From Flavobacteriaceae bacterium (lineage in GTDB: Bacteria; Bacteroidota; Bacteroidia; Flavobacteriales; Flavobacteriaceae): a stretch of 45,436 nucleotides of DNA. The notes beneath the pieces were generated by a model. The model was not told where the DNA came from. It was given only the letters and a program-made list of their open reading frames with translations, and ran no database searches. This document shows positions 16,283-24,309 of this stretch, piece after piece. The first letter of the stretch is position 1. Each line of letters begins with the position of its first letter. The position numbers and the translations under genes are program-made. Location: positions 1 to 45,436 of the forward strand of contig JAHQVM010000053.1 in the NCBI GenBank assembly GCA_019634365.1, given 5' to 3'.

Positions 16283-17611
16283 ATGTTCGATAATTTAAGC
16301 GATAAGCTAGACAAAGCACTTCATGTCCTAAAAGGACATGGAAGTATTACTGAAGTAAACGTTGCCGAGACCCTTAAGGAGGTTAGGCGTGCGTTGCTGG
16401 ATGCCGATGTTAATTTCAAGATTGCCAAGGAGTTCACCAATCGTGTTAAGGAGAAGGCGCTGGGGCAAAACGTATTAACGACCCTTCAGCCGGGTCAGCT
16501 AATGGTAAAAATCGTTAAGGATGAGCTTACCGAATTAATGGGTGGTGATACCGAGGGTATTAACCTTAGCGGTACTCCAACCATCATTCTAATGTCTGGT
16601 TTGCAGGGTAGTGGTAAAACGACCTTTTCTGGAAAGCTTGCGAATTTCCTGAAATCGAAAAAGACCAAAAAGCCTTTATTGGTAGCATGTGACGTATATC
16701 GACCTGCTGCGATTAATCAGCTTCATGTAGTGGGAGATCAGCTTAAGGTTGATGTATATAGTGAGGAAGGGAATATGGATCCTGTGGCCATTGCCAAAAA
16801 CGCAATTGCCCATGCCAAGCAGCATGGACACAATGTGGTGATTGTGGATACCGCTGGACGTTTGGCTGTAGACGAAGAGATGATGACCGAAATTGCCAAC
16901 ATTCACAGTGCCATTTCGCCACAGGAAACGCTTTTTGTCGTAGACGCCATGACTGGTCAGGATGCAGTGAATACGGCCAAGGCCTTTAATGATCGTCTTA
17001 ATTTTGATGGGGTAGTGCTTACCAAATTGGATGGTGATACCCGAGGGGGTGCTGCCATTTCCATTAAAAGTGTGGTAAACAAGCCCATTAAGTTTATCGG
17101 TACCGGTGAGAAGATGGATGCGATCGACGTATTCCACCCTTCCCGTATGGCCGATCGTATCTTGGGGATGGGAGATGTTGTTTCCCTTGTAGAAAGAGCC
17201 CAAGAACAATTTGATGAAGAAGAAGCAAGAAAGCTTCAGAAAAAAATAGCGAAGAACCAGTTTGGTTTTGATGATTTCCTAAAACAGATCCAACAGGTAA
17301 AGAAGATGGGAAGTATGAAAGATCTCGTTGGAATGATTCCAGGAGCTGGTAAGGCATTAAAGGGAATGGATATCGACGATGACGCCTTTAAGCATATTGA
17401 AGCCATCATCCATTCCATGACGCCTGGAGAAAGAAGTAAGCCCGCTACGATCAATGCTAGTAGAAAGAAGCGTATTGCTAAGGGAAGTGGAACCTCGGTT
17501 CAGCAGGTAAATCAGTTGTTGAAGCAATTCGACCAAATGAGCAAAATGATGAAGATGATGCAAGGTGGTAAGGGAAGGCAGATGATGCAGATGATGGGGA
17601 AAATGCGTTAA
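16283..17611 (+). CDS. ffh: Signal recognition particle protein (Ffh/SRP54)
   Basis: GTPase of 442 residues that binds 4.5S RNA and signal sequences and delivers ribosomes to FtsY and the Sec translocon. The NG domain shows the G1 loop GLQGSGKTT, DVYRPAA, DTAGR, and TKLDGDTRGGAA. The C-terminal M domain is Met-rich (MSKMMKMMQ, RQMMQMMGKMR) with the RNA-binding segment ending RKKRIAKGSG. I start it at the ATG at 16283, since the frame extends upstream only across the consensus promoter. It is followed 30 bases later by folD on the same strand, possibly cotranscribed. Confidence 0.98.
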   Translation: MFDNLSDKLDKALHVLKGHGSITEVNVAETLKEVRRALLDADVNFKIAKEFTNRVKEKALGQNVLTTLQPGQLMVKIVKDELTELMGGDTEGINLSGTPTIILMSGLQGSGKTTFSGKLANFLKSKKTKKPLLVACDVYRPAAINQLHVVGDQLKVDVYSEEGNMDPVAIAKNAIAHAKQHGHNVVIVDTAGRLAVDEEMMTEIANIHSAISPQETLFVVDAMTGQDAVNTAKAFNDRLNFDGVVLTKLDGDTRGGAAISIKSVVNKPIKFIGTGEKMDAIDVFHPSRMADRILGMGDVVSLVERAQEQFDEEEARKLQKKIAKNQFGFDDFLKQIQQVKKMGSMKDLVGMIPGAGKALKGMDIDDDAFKHIEAIIHSMTPGERSKPATINASRKKRIAKGSGTSVQQVNQLLKQFDQMSKMMKMMQGGKGRQMMQMMGKMR

Positions 17612-17641
17612 TGTTAGTTTAAATTTAATTCACATACGATT

Positions 17642-18517
17642 ATGACGCTACTGGATGGCAAAAAAACCTCGAACGATATTAAGGATGAAATAGCCTTGGA
17701 AGTACAAGCCATGAAAGAGCGGGGTGAAAAAGTCCCTCATTTGGCAGCTGTACTTGTTGGGGAAGATGGAGCTAGTCTAACGTATGTAGGAAGTAAGGTT
17801 AGGGCATGTGAGCGTGTAGGCTTTGAATCTACCCTAGTAAAAATGCCAGCATCAACTTCGGAAGAAGAACTTCTGGCCAAGGTCAAGGAATTGAACGAAA
17901 ATGATGCAATAGATGGATATATTGTGCAATTACCATTGCCAAAGCACATCGATGAACAAAAAGTATTATTGGCTGTCGATTCAGAGAAAGATGTAGACGG
18001 TTTCCATCCGGAAAACTTCGGAAAAATGGCATTGGATATGCCAGCATTCATTCCGGCCACTCCTTATGGTATTATGGAACTACTGGATCGTTACGACGTG
18101 GATACACAAGGTAAAAATACAGTGGTCATAGGAAGAAGTCATATCGTAGGACGTCCCATGAGTATTTTGATGAGCCGTAAAGGCAATCCTGGGAATAGTA
18201 CAGTAACATTAACCCATAGCAGAACTCAGAACATTGAAGAATTCACCAAAGAAGCAGATATTATTATTTCTGCTCTTGGGGTGCCAGAATTCCTAAAGGC
18301 CGATATGGTCAAGGAAGGCGTTACTGTAATTGATGTGGGAATTACGCGTGTCCCCGATGAATCGCATCCTAAAGGATATGTGATCAAGGGAGATGTGGAT
18401 TTTGAAAATGTGAGTGCCAAAGCCTCTTTCATTACACCTGTTCCCGGTGGGGTTGGCCCCATGACGATTGCTATGTTACTTAAAAACACATTATTGGCCA
18501 GAAAAGTGAGACAATAA
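17642..18517 (+). CDS. folD: Methylenetetrahydrofolate dehydrogenase/cyclohydrolase
   Basis: Bifunctional enzyme (291 residues) that interconverts 5,10-methylene-, methenyl- and 10-formyl-tetrahydrofolate in the cytoplasm, supplying one-carbon units. The catalytic YxxxK is seen as YVGSKVRACERVGF (Lys52). DGYIVQLPLP and PATPYGIMELL line the folate site. The NAD(P)-binding turn is VVIGRSHIVGRPM, and the C-terminal signature is PVPGGVGPMTIAMLL. Length is typical. It follows ffh by 30 bases and ends before a terminator hairpin. Confidence 0.98.
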   Translation: MTLLDGKKTSNDIKDEIALEVQAMKERGEKVPHLAAVLVGEDGASLTYVGSKVRACERVGFESTLVKMPASTSEEELLAKVKELNENDAIDGYIVQLPLPKHIDEQKVLLAVDSEKDVDGFHPENFGKMALDMPAFIPATPYGIMELLDRYDVDTQGKNTVVIGRSHIVGRPMSILMSRKGNPGNSTVTLTHSRTQNIEEFTKEADIIISALGVPEFLKADMVKEGVTVIDVGITRVPDESHPKGYVIKGDVDFENVSAKASFITPVPGGVGPMTIAMLLKNTLLARKVRQ

Positions 18518-18545
18518 CAGCTGGCACAAAATAGGAAACCATAGA

Positions 18546-18577
18546 AAATCCCTTTCGCATTATGAAAGGGATTTTTA
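18546..18577 (+). terminator. Intrinsic terminator after folD
   Basis: 11-bp stem AAATCCCTTTC / GAAAGGGATTT with a 7-base loop followed by TTATG on the plus strand; on the minus strand it can also serve the convergent gene ending at 18586. Confidence 0.8.
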
Positions 18578-18585
18578 TGTACGGT

Positions 18586-18939
18586 TTATTCAGATTTTAG
18601 ATCAAGAATGATCATGGAAAACCTACCTATTAAAAAGGTAACCAAGCCAAATACTGTGGTGAGTAGTGCCACCTTTAATCCACCTGCCATCATAGGCTGG
18701 GAAACAGCACCTGAGGCATCTATAGAATCAAAGGCTGAGATAAGCCCAATAGACGAACCCAGAAATCCCCAAACCATCCCAAAAAGACTTAAATGACCTA
18801 TGAGTCTTGAAGTTCTTTCTTTATTCTTTTTTAGAACCATTGTGTAAATGAGCAGTCCGATGATGAAAAAGATGATAAGTACCAGCGGTACCATAAAAAC
18901 AGGTCCCCCTTCATTAATGCGATCAAATAATTGTGACAT
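18586..18939 (-). CDS. Small MotA/TolQ/ExbB-like membrane protein
   Basis: A 117-residue protein with three predicted membrane spans (about 14-36, 45-68 and 88-112). The sequence around spans two and three (GMVWGFLGSSIGLISAFDSI, then AGGLKVALLTTVFGLVTFLIG) matches the conserved core of the MotA/TolQ/ExbB proton-channel family. It is about half the usual length (200-240) and lacks the large cytoplasmic loop. No ExbD/TolR/MotB partner lies beside it. Small stand-alone members occur in Flavobacteriaceae, but their role is not known to me. Confidence 0.82.
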   Translation of the reverse strand: MSQLFDRINEGGPVFMVPLVLIIFFIIGLLIYTMVLKKNKERTSRLIGHLSLFGMVWGFLGSSIGLISAFDSIDASGAVSQPMMAGGLKVALLTTVFGLVTFLIGRFSMIILDLKSE

Positions 18940-19115
18940 AGTGATAAAATTAAAGATTATTTTTCATCAAAACTAAGTGGAGCTGTTGTTCAAAAAAGTT
19001 TAATGCGACGAACTGCCTGTATTGTGCCTATTATAGCAGGTAAGATCGGTTTGGTGACACACATTATGGTTCACTAAGTATTTCGTCTTTCAAATTCGGT
19101 TATCCATCTCAAAAA

Positions 19116-20216
19116 ATGGGTCGGCAAACAAAATTTATGCACTTTTGTGGAATGCGCGAAAAATTGATCGGCTTTCTAAAAGTGCTGCCCCTTCATTTGT
19201 TTTTTTGGTTTTTGGTGTGGCTCTTTTTTATTTACTTTTTTAGTTATGGAACCGAAGACTGGCAGTTTGTTTTTCGTTTTTCCACGACGATGCTTCCCGT
19301 TACGGCAGCGGTCTCCTATTTGTTTGCCTATTATATAATTCCCAATTATCTCATACCTAGAAAACACGGCCTGTTTTTTCTATATACCCTCTACGCCGTT
19401 ATCATTTCTATATTTCTTATACTGTTGCTAACCTTTATCAACTTCATATTCCTGTTTAATTTCAATATTAATCAGATGCCCCCTTTAACGAGAAACGTTT
19501 CGTTCATTTTCATTTTGGTGTATTTGGTGGTCACCATCGTCTCATTGCTGGCCTTGCTGCAGCATAGCTATCGAACCACTCAATTGAACAATGAATTGGC
19601 TACGAAATTGTTGGAAGGCAAGTTGCAGCTTAAACAAAAAGAGCTGTTTTACCTAAAGCAACAGATTCATCCTCATTTCCTATTCAATACGCTAAATACA
19701 GTGTATGGGTTTGCACTTAAGGGATCCAAGGAAACCCCTAATATTATTCTGAAATTGTCGAATCTATTGGATTATATTCTGAATCAGATCGATAAACCAC
19801 TCGTGCCCTTAGTGGAGGAAGTGAAATACATAAAGTCTTATATTGGATTGGAACAAGTGCGTTTTCAGGATACGCTCCACGTGGTTTTTGATATTAACAT
19901 TCAAGGGGAAGCCCAAATACCTCCCATGATACTTATGCCATTTGTGGAAAATGCATTTAAACATGGGGCGAAAGTGGATGGCAAATTGCATGTGATTATT
20001 TCATTGAAAGCAGATACGCATGCGATGCAATTCAATATAAAAAACACTACGGCACCATCCGGCACAGTTGAAAGTGGACATGGTTTGGGGATTAAGAACA
20101 GCAAAGAACGATTGGAAGCATTGTTTCCAGAAGGGCATACCATGAAAATTGAAACCGGGGATTGGTATGATGTCGCATTGACCATTGATTTTGAAAGCTA
20201 TGAGAAAAACCTATAA
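19116..20216 (+). CDS. LytS-type sensor histidine kinase
   Basis: A 366-residue (or slightly shorter) membrane kinase; in-frame ATGs at 19116, 19137 and 19152 are all possible, and MREKLIGF at 19152 places the first span best. Four membrane spans lie at about 24-43, 57-76, 85-113 and 128-148. The His_kinase domain follows, with the phospho-acceptor region QQIHPHFLFNTLN (His187 of the longest form) and an HATPase domain with MPFVENAFKHGAK and GLGIKNSKERL. It phosphorylates the LytTR regulator, whose start overlaps its end by 17 bases. The stimulus is unknown. Confidence 0.93.
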   Translation: MGRQTKFMHFCGMREKLIGFLKVLPLHLFFWFLVWLFFIYFFSYGTEDWQFVFRFSTTMLPVTAAVSYLFAYYIIPNYLIPRKHGLFFLYTLYAVIISIFLILLLTFINFIFLFNFNINQMPPLTRNVSFIFILVYLVVTIVSLLALLQHSYRTTQLNNELATKLLEGKLQLKQKELFYLKQQIHPHFLFNTLNTVYGFALKGSKETPNIILKLSNLLDYILNQIDKPLVPLVEEVKYIKSYIGLEQVRFQDTLHVVFDINIQGEAQIPPMILMPFVENAFKHGAKVDGKLHVIISLKADTHAMQFNIKNTTAPSGTVESGHGLGIKNSKERLEALFPEGHTMKIETGDWYDVALTIDFESYEKNL

Positions 20217-20895
20217 TGTAATCATTGTGGACGACGAGCCTGTTGCTCGTGAAATTCTGGAAAGCCATCTGTCCCATTTGGATCATATGAGTGTGATTAA
20301 AAGCTGTCAGAATGCCACAGAGGCTTTTTCGGCTATCCACGAAAATTCGATCGATTTAATTTTTCTCGACATCAATATGCCCGAAGTTGATGGGATTATG
20401 TTTGCCAACGCTATCCAAGGTAAAATAGATGTCATTTTCACAACGGCATACCGGGATTATGCAGTTGAGGGTTTTAATCTAAATGCTATCGACTATTTGC
20501 TCAAGCCCATTTCTTTGGATCGATTCATGAAGGCAGTTCAAAAGTTTGTTGATTCCAAAACGGAGTCTAGTGCCGATCCCCCTAAGAACTTCACCTTTTT
20601 TCGTATCGATCGCCAGATGAAGAAAGTAGAATTTTCGGCCTTAACCCATATCGAAAGTTACGGCGACTATGTGAAGCTACATACTACCAATGAAGTTCTT
20701 GTTACTAGAGAAACCCTGAGCCATGTAATGAATAAACTACCCAAAGATTCCTTTGTACGTGTTCATCGCTCCTTTGTAGTTTCCATAGGGAAAATCCATA
20801 GTTACACACCTGAAACGATAACTATAGCGAGGATTGCCATTCCCATAAGCCGAAGTTATCGGGACGAGGTTATGGAGCGATTGAGGGGAGTTTAA
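20200..20895 (+). CDS. LytTR-family response regulator
   Basis: A 231-residue regulator. The receiver domain (about 1-120) has the acidic pair DD at 11-12 and phospho-acceptor Asp57 in LIFLDINMPEVDG. The LytTR DNA-binding domain (about 130-231) shows the typical IESYGDYVKLHT, LPKDSFVRVHRSFVV and IPISRSYRDEV blocks. I use the ATG at 20200 (MRKTYNVIIVDD), five codons after the earliest possible start, because receiver domains begin there. It overlaps the kinase gene by 17 bases, so the pair is translationally coupled. It converges on the AI-2E gene with one base between the stops. Confidence 0.95.
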   Translation: MRKTYNVIIVDDEPVAREILESHLSHLDHMSVIKSCQNATEAFSAIHENSIDLIFLDINMPEVDGIMFANAIQGKIDVIFTTAYRDYAVEGFNLNAIDYLLKPISLDRFMKAVQKFVDSKTESSADPPKNFTFFRIDRQMKKVEFSALTHIESYGDYVKLHTTNEVLVTRETLSHVMNKLPKDSFVRVHRSFVVSIGKIHSYTPETITIARIAIPISRSYRDEVMERLRGV

Positions 20896-20896
20896 T

Positions 20897-21913
20897 TCAG
20901 CCTGCAGTTTGGCCGAGATACTCTTTTCGGTAAATACTCAATAGGACTAAAAATAAACTGATTAATAAGGGGCCAAAAATAAGCCCGATGAAACCAAACA
21001 ACGGAACGCCGACAATGACCCCAACCAAAGTGATGAGTGGATGTACATTATCCAGTTTTTTGAGCACATAAAGTCTAATGATATTGTCGGCAGAGCCTAC
21101 CACTACCAATCCATAGATTAGGATTCCCCATGCCTGAAAGGTATTGCCCGTAGAAAGCTCCAAGATAAAAACTGGAATGATTCCTATGAGCGTTCCTACA
21201 AAGGGTATCATAGAACCTACGGCTACAATGATAAACCAAAAGAAGGGATCTTCAACCCCAAATATCAGAAAACCAATTAAGGCAACAATTCCTTGTACAA
21301 TCGCCACCAAAGGAATACCTAAGGCGTTAGATCGAACCATGGCCAAGATCTCTTTTCCTATCACGCGTAGGTTTTCCTTGCGCACTGGGACATAATCCCC
21401 GACGGAGTCTGTGATCATTCTTCGATCGGTAAACATGTAGAACAATATGAAATACATAAGCCCTACTGCAATAAATACATTGAAAGTACTTCCGGCAAAA
21501 CTCTGTAGGTTGTTCGAGAGCCAACTTGATATGGCTCCCACATCTATTTCTGAAGCCAAGTCATAACCAAATTGCTGCTCCCATTCCCCCAGTTGTGTTT
21601 TGAGGGCTGTGACTACTTTTTCTGAGTTTTGCACGGCATTTCCAATTTTGTTTCCTAGCATCAAAATAACCCCTGAAACTGGGAGTAAGATTCCAACAAA
21701 GGAGAGTACACAGAGCAATGCAGCTGCGAGATTTGGGTTCCATCCCTTGCGAACCAATCGAATCATCCAACCTCTCATGAGCACATAAATGGTAATGGCC
21801 CCCAAGACTCCTGAAAAGTAAGGTAGGAGTTCCCGAAAAATAAGACCACCCATAATGAGGATGATAAGAAGAATGAAAATCTGTCGAATTACGTTCTGCG
21901 AGATGGTTTTCAT
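20897..21913 (-). CDS. AI-2E family transporter-like membrane protein
   Basis: A 338-residue multi-span inner membrane protein of the AI-2E/PerM family (PF01594 type). Paired spans at the N-terminus (about 9-50 and 60-90) enclose a polar loop with coiled-coil character, and a second set of spans (about 150-175, 205-310) carries the family signature around GSMIPFVGTLIGIIP and VGVPLFGFIGLIFGPL. Members have been linked to autoinducer-2 export or ion antiport, but most are uncharacterised, so the substrate is open. It lies five bases upstream of nothing functional on its 3' side (convergent stop) and follows the VOC gene on the same strand. Confidence 0.88.
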   Translation of the reverse strand: MKTISQNVIRQIFILLIILIMGGLIFRELLPYFSGVLGAITIYVLMRGWMIRLVRKGWNPNLAAALLCVLSFVGILLPVSGVILMLGNKIGNAVQNSEKVVTALKTQLGEWEQQFGYDLASEIDVGAISSWLSNNLQSFAGSTFNVFIAVGLMYFILFYMFTDRRMITDSVGDYVPVRKENLRVIGKEILAMVRSNALGIPLVAIVQGIVALIGFLIFGVEDPFFWFIIVAVGSMIPFVGTLIGIIPVFILELSTGNTFQAWGILIYGLVVVGSADNIIRLYVLKKLDNVHPLITLVGVIVGVPLFGFIGLIFGPLLISLFLVLLSIYRKEYLGQTAG

Positions 21914-21918
21914 AGTGG

Positions 21919-22338
21919 TTATTTGGCGAATAGTTGATCTATATTTTTGAATGCCTTAAATTCTAAAGCATTGCCGGCAGGATCCTTAAAAAACATGGTG
22001 GCTTGCTCTCCCACTTGACCCTCGAACCGTATATAGGGCTCAATGATGAAGGAAATGTTACAAGTTTCCAATTTTTTAGCCAATTCCCAAAATTGATCCA
22101 TAGAAAGTACGACCCCAAAATGCGGAACAGGTACCTCCTTGCCATCAACGGGGTTACTATGGCCATTGTTTTTAGAAGATTCCTTGTAATGAATCACCAG
22201 TTGATGGCCGTAAAAATTGAAATCAACCCAGTGATCGCTACTTCTGCCCTCTTCACATCCTAATACCTCTCGGTAAAAAGTGCGATTAGCTGGAATGTCG
22301 TCTACGGGAATGGCCAAATGAAAGGGGGAAAGCATCAT
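21919..22338 (-). CDS. VOC (glyoxalase/dioxygenase fold) family protein
   Basis: A 139-residue protein with the two beta-alpha-beta-beta-beta halves of the vicinal oxygen chelate fold. The first half begins [20 protein letters not shown] with the metal-type His; the second has [10 protein letters not shown] and ends in [15 protein letters not shown], the usual Glu-bearing last strand. The substrate is not predictable; glyoxalase-like, dioxygenase-like and resistance proteins share the fold. Its two adjacent ATG codons lie in the loop of a 7-bp hairpin (22325-22354). It is five bases upstream of the AI-2E gene and probably cotranscribed with it. Confidence 0.88.
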   Translation of the reverse strand: MMLSPFHLAIPVDDIPANRTFYREVLGCEEGRSSDHWVDFNFYGHQLVIHYKESSKNNGHSNPVDGKEVPVPHFGVVLSMDQFWELAKKLETCNISFIIEPYIRFEGQVGEQATMFFKDPAGNALEFKAFKNIDQLFAK

Positions 22339-22354
22339 AAACTAATGTTTCCCC
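22325..22354 (-). promoter_or_regulatory. Hairpin enclosing the VOC start codon
   Basis: GGGGAAA at 22325-22331 pairs with TTTCCCC at 22348-22354; on the minus strand both candidate ATG codons of the VOC gene (22338 and 22335) fall in the 16-base loop. It could affect translation initiation, or be chance. Confidence 0.3.
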
Positions 22355-22380
22355 TAAGATACTACTTATTTTAAAGTGCC

Positions 22381-22956
22381 TTATTCTTCGGGTTCTTTGC
22401 CAGAACAGGAGATTTCCCAGGTAGGATAGATGATTTTTTCGGTAAGGTCTACCCACTCGCCTTTCCATTCAAATCCATCTTCTTTGATCGCACTAAAAGT
22501 AATACGATAGTATCCGTCCATCCCATTGGGTGCGCGTTGTTCCTTGTACAACACCATGCTATCCCCTTGTTTGGTTCCAGACCAAGCTGGTAACGTTGGT
22601 GTTGGCAGTACATTAGAATAATAGTGTACGTACCATTTGCTGCTGTCGGCAATAAATTGCCTAATACTGCCGCCATGCGAACCATCTGCTTTAATGGCTT
22701 CGTCCTGAACTGCCGTTCCGTTTAAGATGTATTTAAAAACCCATTTCATGTCCTGGGTAGTTTGCCATGACCCATCAGGATTTCTCTGGGTAGACTTGCA
22801 GGTATTGGTTCCAATTAAGTGGGCATAGTCTGCCGTTTCCTTAGGGGCTTCTGGGTTTAATCTGCCGTATGGATATTCCTTAGAAGCGCCATATTCATTT
22901 TGTGTAAAACAAGAAAGTGCTACACATAATAGTAGGGTGGTTAATTGATATTTCAT
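22381..22956 (-). CDS. Small exported protein of unknown function
   Basis: A 191-residue protein with an N-terminal signal peptide (MKYQLTTLLLCVALSCFTQN). The CFTQN end could be a lipobox-like Cys, but a Sec cleavage after FTQ is equally plausible. The mature part is rich in aromatic residues (SKWYVHYYSN, DGYYRITFSA, FEWKGEWVDLT) in the pattern of a small beta-barrel or lipocalin-like domain, and may be related to DUF1579-like proteins. It ends in a Glu-rich tail (GKEPEE). No neighbour points to a specific role. Confidence 0.75.
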   Translation of the reverse strand: MKYQLTTLLLCVALSCFTQNEYGASKEYPYGRLNPEAPKETADYAHLIGTNTCKSTQRNPDGSWQTTQDMKWVFKYILNGTAVQDEAIKADGSHGGSIRQFIADSSKWYVHYYSNVLPTPTLPAWSGTKQGDSMVLYKEQRAPNGMDGYYRITFSAIKEDGFEWKGEWVDLTEKIIYPTWEISCSGKEPEE

Positions 22957-22971
22957 ACTGGTGATTTTTTA

Positions 22972-23001
22972 AGCCCTGTCCAATGCCACTTGAACAGGAC
23001 T
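22972..23001. repeat. Imperfect inverted repeat in the intergenic gap
   Basis: AGCCCTGT at 22972-22979 and ACAGGACT at 22994-23001 form an 8-bp stem with one wobble pair between two minus-strand genes. No T tract follows on the minus strand, so it is not a classical terminator for the NHL-repeat gene; its function is unclear. Confidence 0.35.
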
Positions 23002-23009
23002 GTTGTTCG

Positions 23010-24140
23010 TTATTGTGTCACTATGATCTTTTGGGTGGCCAATTTCCCGTTTTCCCCATGTGCGCGAATAAAATAGGTTCCTGAGGTATGGGCACTTAAA
23101 TCCAAAACATGGGATTCCTCGGTAGAAAAGGATACAATCTTCCTTCCTAAGGTATCGAATATTTCAAGAAGTGGGTACTTCGAGCTTAACTCTTGGTTGA
23201 GGTAGAATTTTGTTCCCAAAGTAGGGGTAACGAATACCTCCTGAAGGGCATTGTCACTTACGCCTGCGATGGCGACATTAATCGCCCTAATAAAATTGGG
23301 TGCTCCCAAAAGACCACCATCATCCCATCTTCCGATTGGGTTTCCATTGGAGTCGAACTCACTTATTTTATTGGCACCCCTTTCACAGATCAGAATGTTA
23401 CCATTGGGTAGAAAGGCATGACCTTCAGGGTTCACCACATCTATAATGAAATCGTCGATATAGTCTCCATTGCTATCATAGCGCATTATTTTGCCCAAGG
23501 AGTAATCCTGAACAAAGAAATCGCCGTTGTCGTCAAACCAAATGGAAGCGGGACTCTCTAAAATTAAGCTATCCACAAAGATACCTGCGGCATTACCATC
23601 GGTATCAAAACGTCTTACGGTTCCGCTTCCGGGTGTAATGCCAAAAAGGGAAATGTAAAGGAAGTTGTTTTCGTCCCAAGTAAGACCTAACCCTTGGGGT
23701 GCCGATGGGGTAAAGTCTCCCAAATAGGTGCCATCGGGATCAAAACTCACAATTCTCGATGTGGCGGCGGTAGTTCCCCATTGAGTAACATAAAGGTTGC
23801 CGTCTGGCCCCCATTCCATTTTAGAGGGACTGGTAAGATCGAAAGTGCTATCGCTCCAATCCCCGAGGTATTCCCCAGTATCGACATCGTAACTCTTAAT
23901 CTGAGGATTGTTGGTTCCGGTCACCAAAAAAAAGTCGTCTGGATGCAGGACCATATCCTGTGGATTACTAAGTCCCCCAGCGTCGGCTGCGATGAACTCT
24001 TCGATGTATGTGCCGTCTTCCTGATACTCATTTACTGCATTGAATACACGATTGCAGGCAAAGTATCGAATGTCCTGTGCAAAAAGGGACAATGATGAAA
24101 AAAATAAGCAAAATGCTAAAAGTGTTTTAGTGGTTCTCAT
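23010..24140 (-). CDS. NHL-repeat protein with type IX secretion sorting tail
   Basis: A 376-residue secreted protein. The signal peptide is at 1-22 (cleaved near LFAQ). About six NHL/beta-propeller-like repeats follow (about 30-300), each with a pattern such as NGDYIDDFIID, PEGHAFLPNGNILICERG or PQDMVLHPDDFFLVTG. The last ~75 residues are a Por/type A T9SS sorting domain (LEIFDTLGRKIVSF, then LDLSAHTSGTYFIRA, ending KIIVTQ). It should therefore cross the outer membrane by the type IX system and be surface-attached or released. Upstream lies a repeat array at 24203-24296 and then the gene for a LytTR membrane regulator, the obvious candidate controller. Confidence 0.92.
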   Translation of the reverse strand: MRTTKTLLAFCLFFSSLSLFAQDIRYFACNRVFNAVNEYQEDGTYIEEFIAADAGGLSNPQDMVLHPDDFFLVTGTNNPQIKSYDVDTGEYLGDWSDSTFDLTSPSKMEWGPDGNLYVTQWGTTAATSRIVSFDPDGTYLGDFTPSAPQGLGLTWDENNFLYISLFGITPGSGTVRRFDTDGNAAGIFVDSLILESPASIWFDDNGDFFVQDYSLGKIMRYDSNGDYIDDFIIDVVNPEGHAFLPNGNILICERGANKISEFDSNGNPIGRWDDGGLLGAPNFIRAINVAIAGVSDNALQEVFVTPTLGTKFYLNQELSSKYPLLEIFDTLGRKIVSFSTEESHVLDLSAHTSGTYFIRAHGENGKLATQKIIVTQ

Positions 24141-24202
24141 AAGTCAATTTTTAATGATTACCAGATAAAGCACGGAATTGCTTTTTTGAAATCCGAGGGT
24201 AT

Positions 24203-24296
24203 TGCAGAGAGCAGGAAATGTTTTGCAGTTGAATAAAGAAACACCGATCGGCAACCGTGCAGGTTGCAGTAAACGGTAAAAATTCTGCAGTAAACG
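24203..24296. promoter_or_regulatory. Phased TGCAG repeat array, candidate LytTR operator
   Basis: TGCAG units begin at 24203, 24224, 24265 and 24286: steps of 21, 41 and 21 bases, close to whole helical turns. The last two are exact 11-base copies (TGCAGTAAACG). A further TGCAG starts out of phase at 24258. LytTR domains bind tandem ~9-base direct repeats spaced by two turns, and GCAGTTGAA or GCAGTAAAC resembles their half-site. The array lies 60-160 bases upstream of the NHL-repeat gene and just after the LytTR regulator gene. Confidence 0.6.
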
Positions 24297-24309
24297 AAGA
24301 CGTTGGGTT

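Noticed and set aside
17530-17608. ATGATG-type short repeats at the end of ffh
   Set aside because: They encode the Met-rich end of the M domain, which is normal for Ffh.
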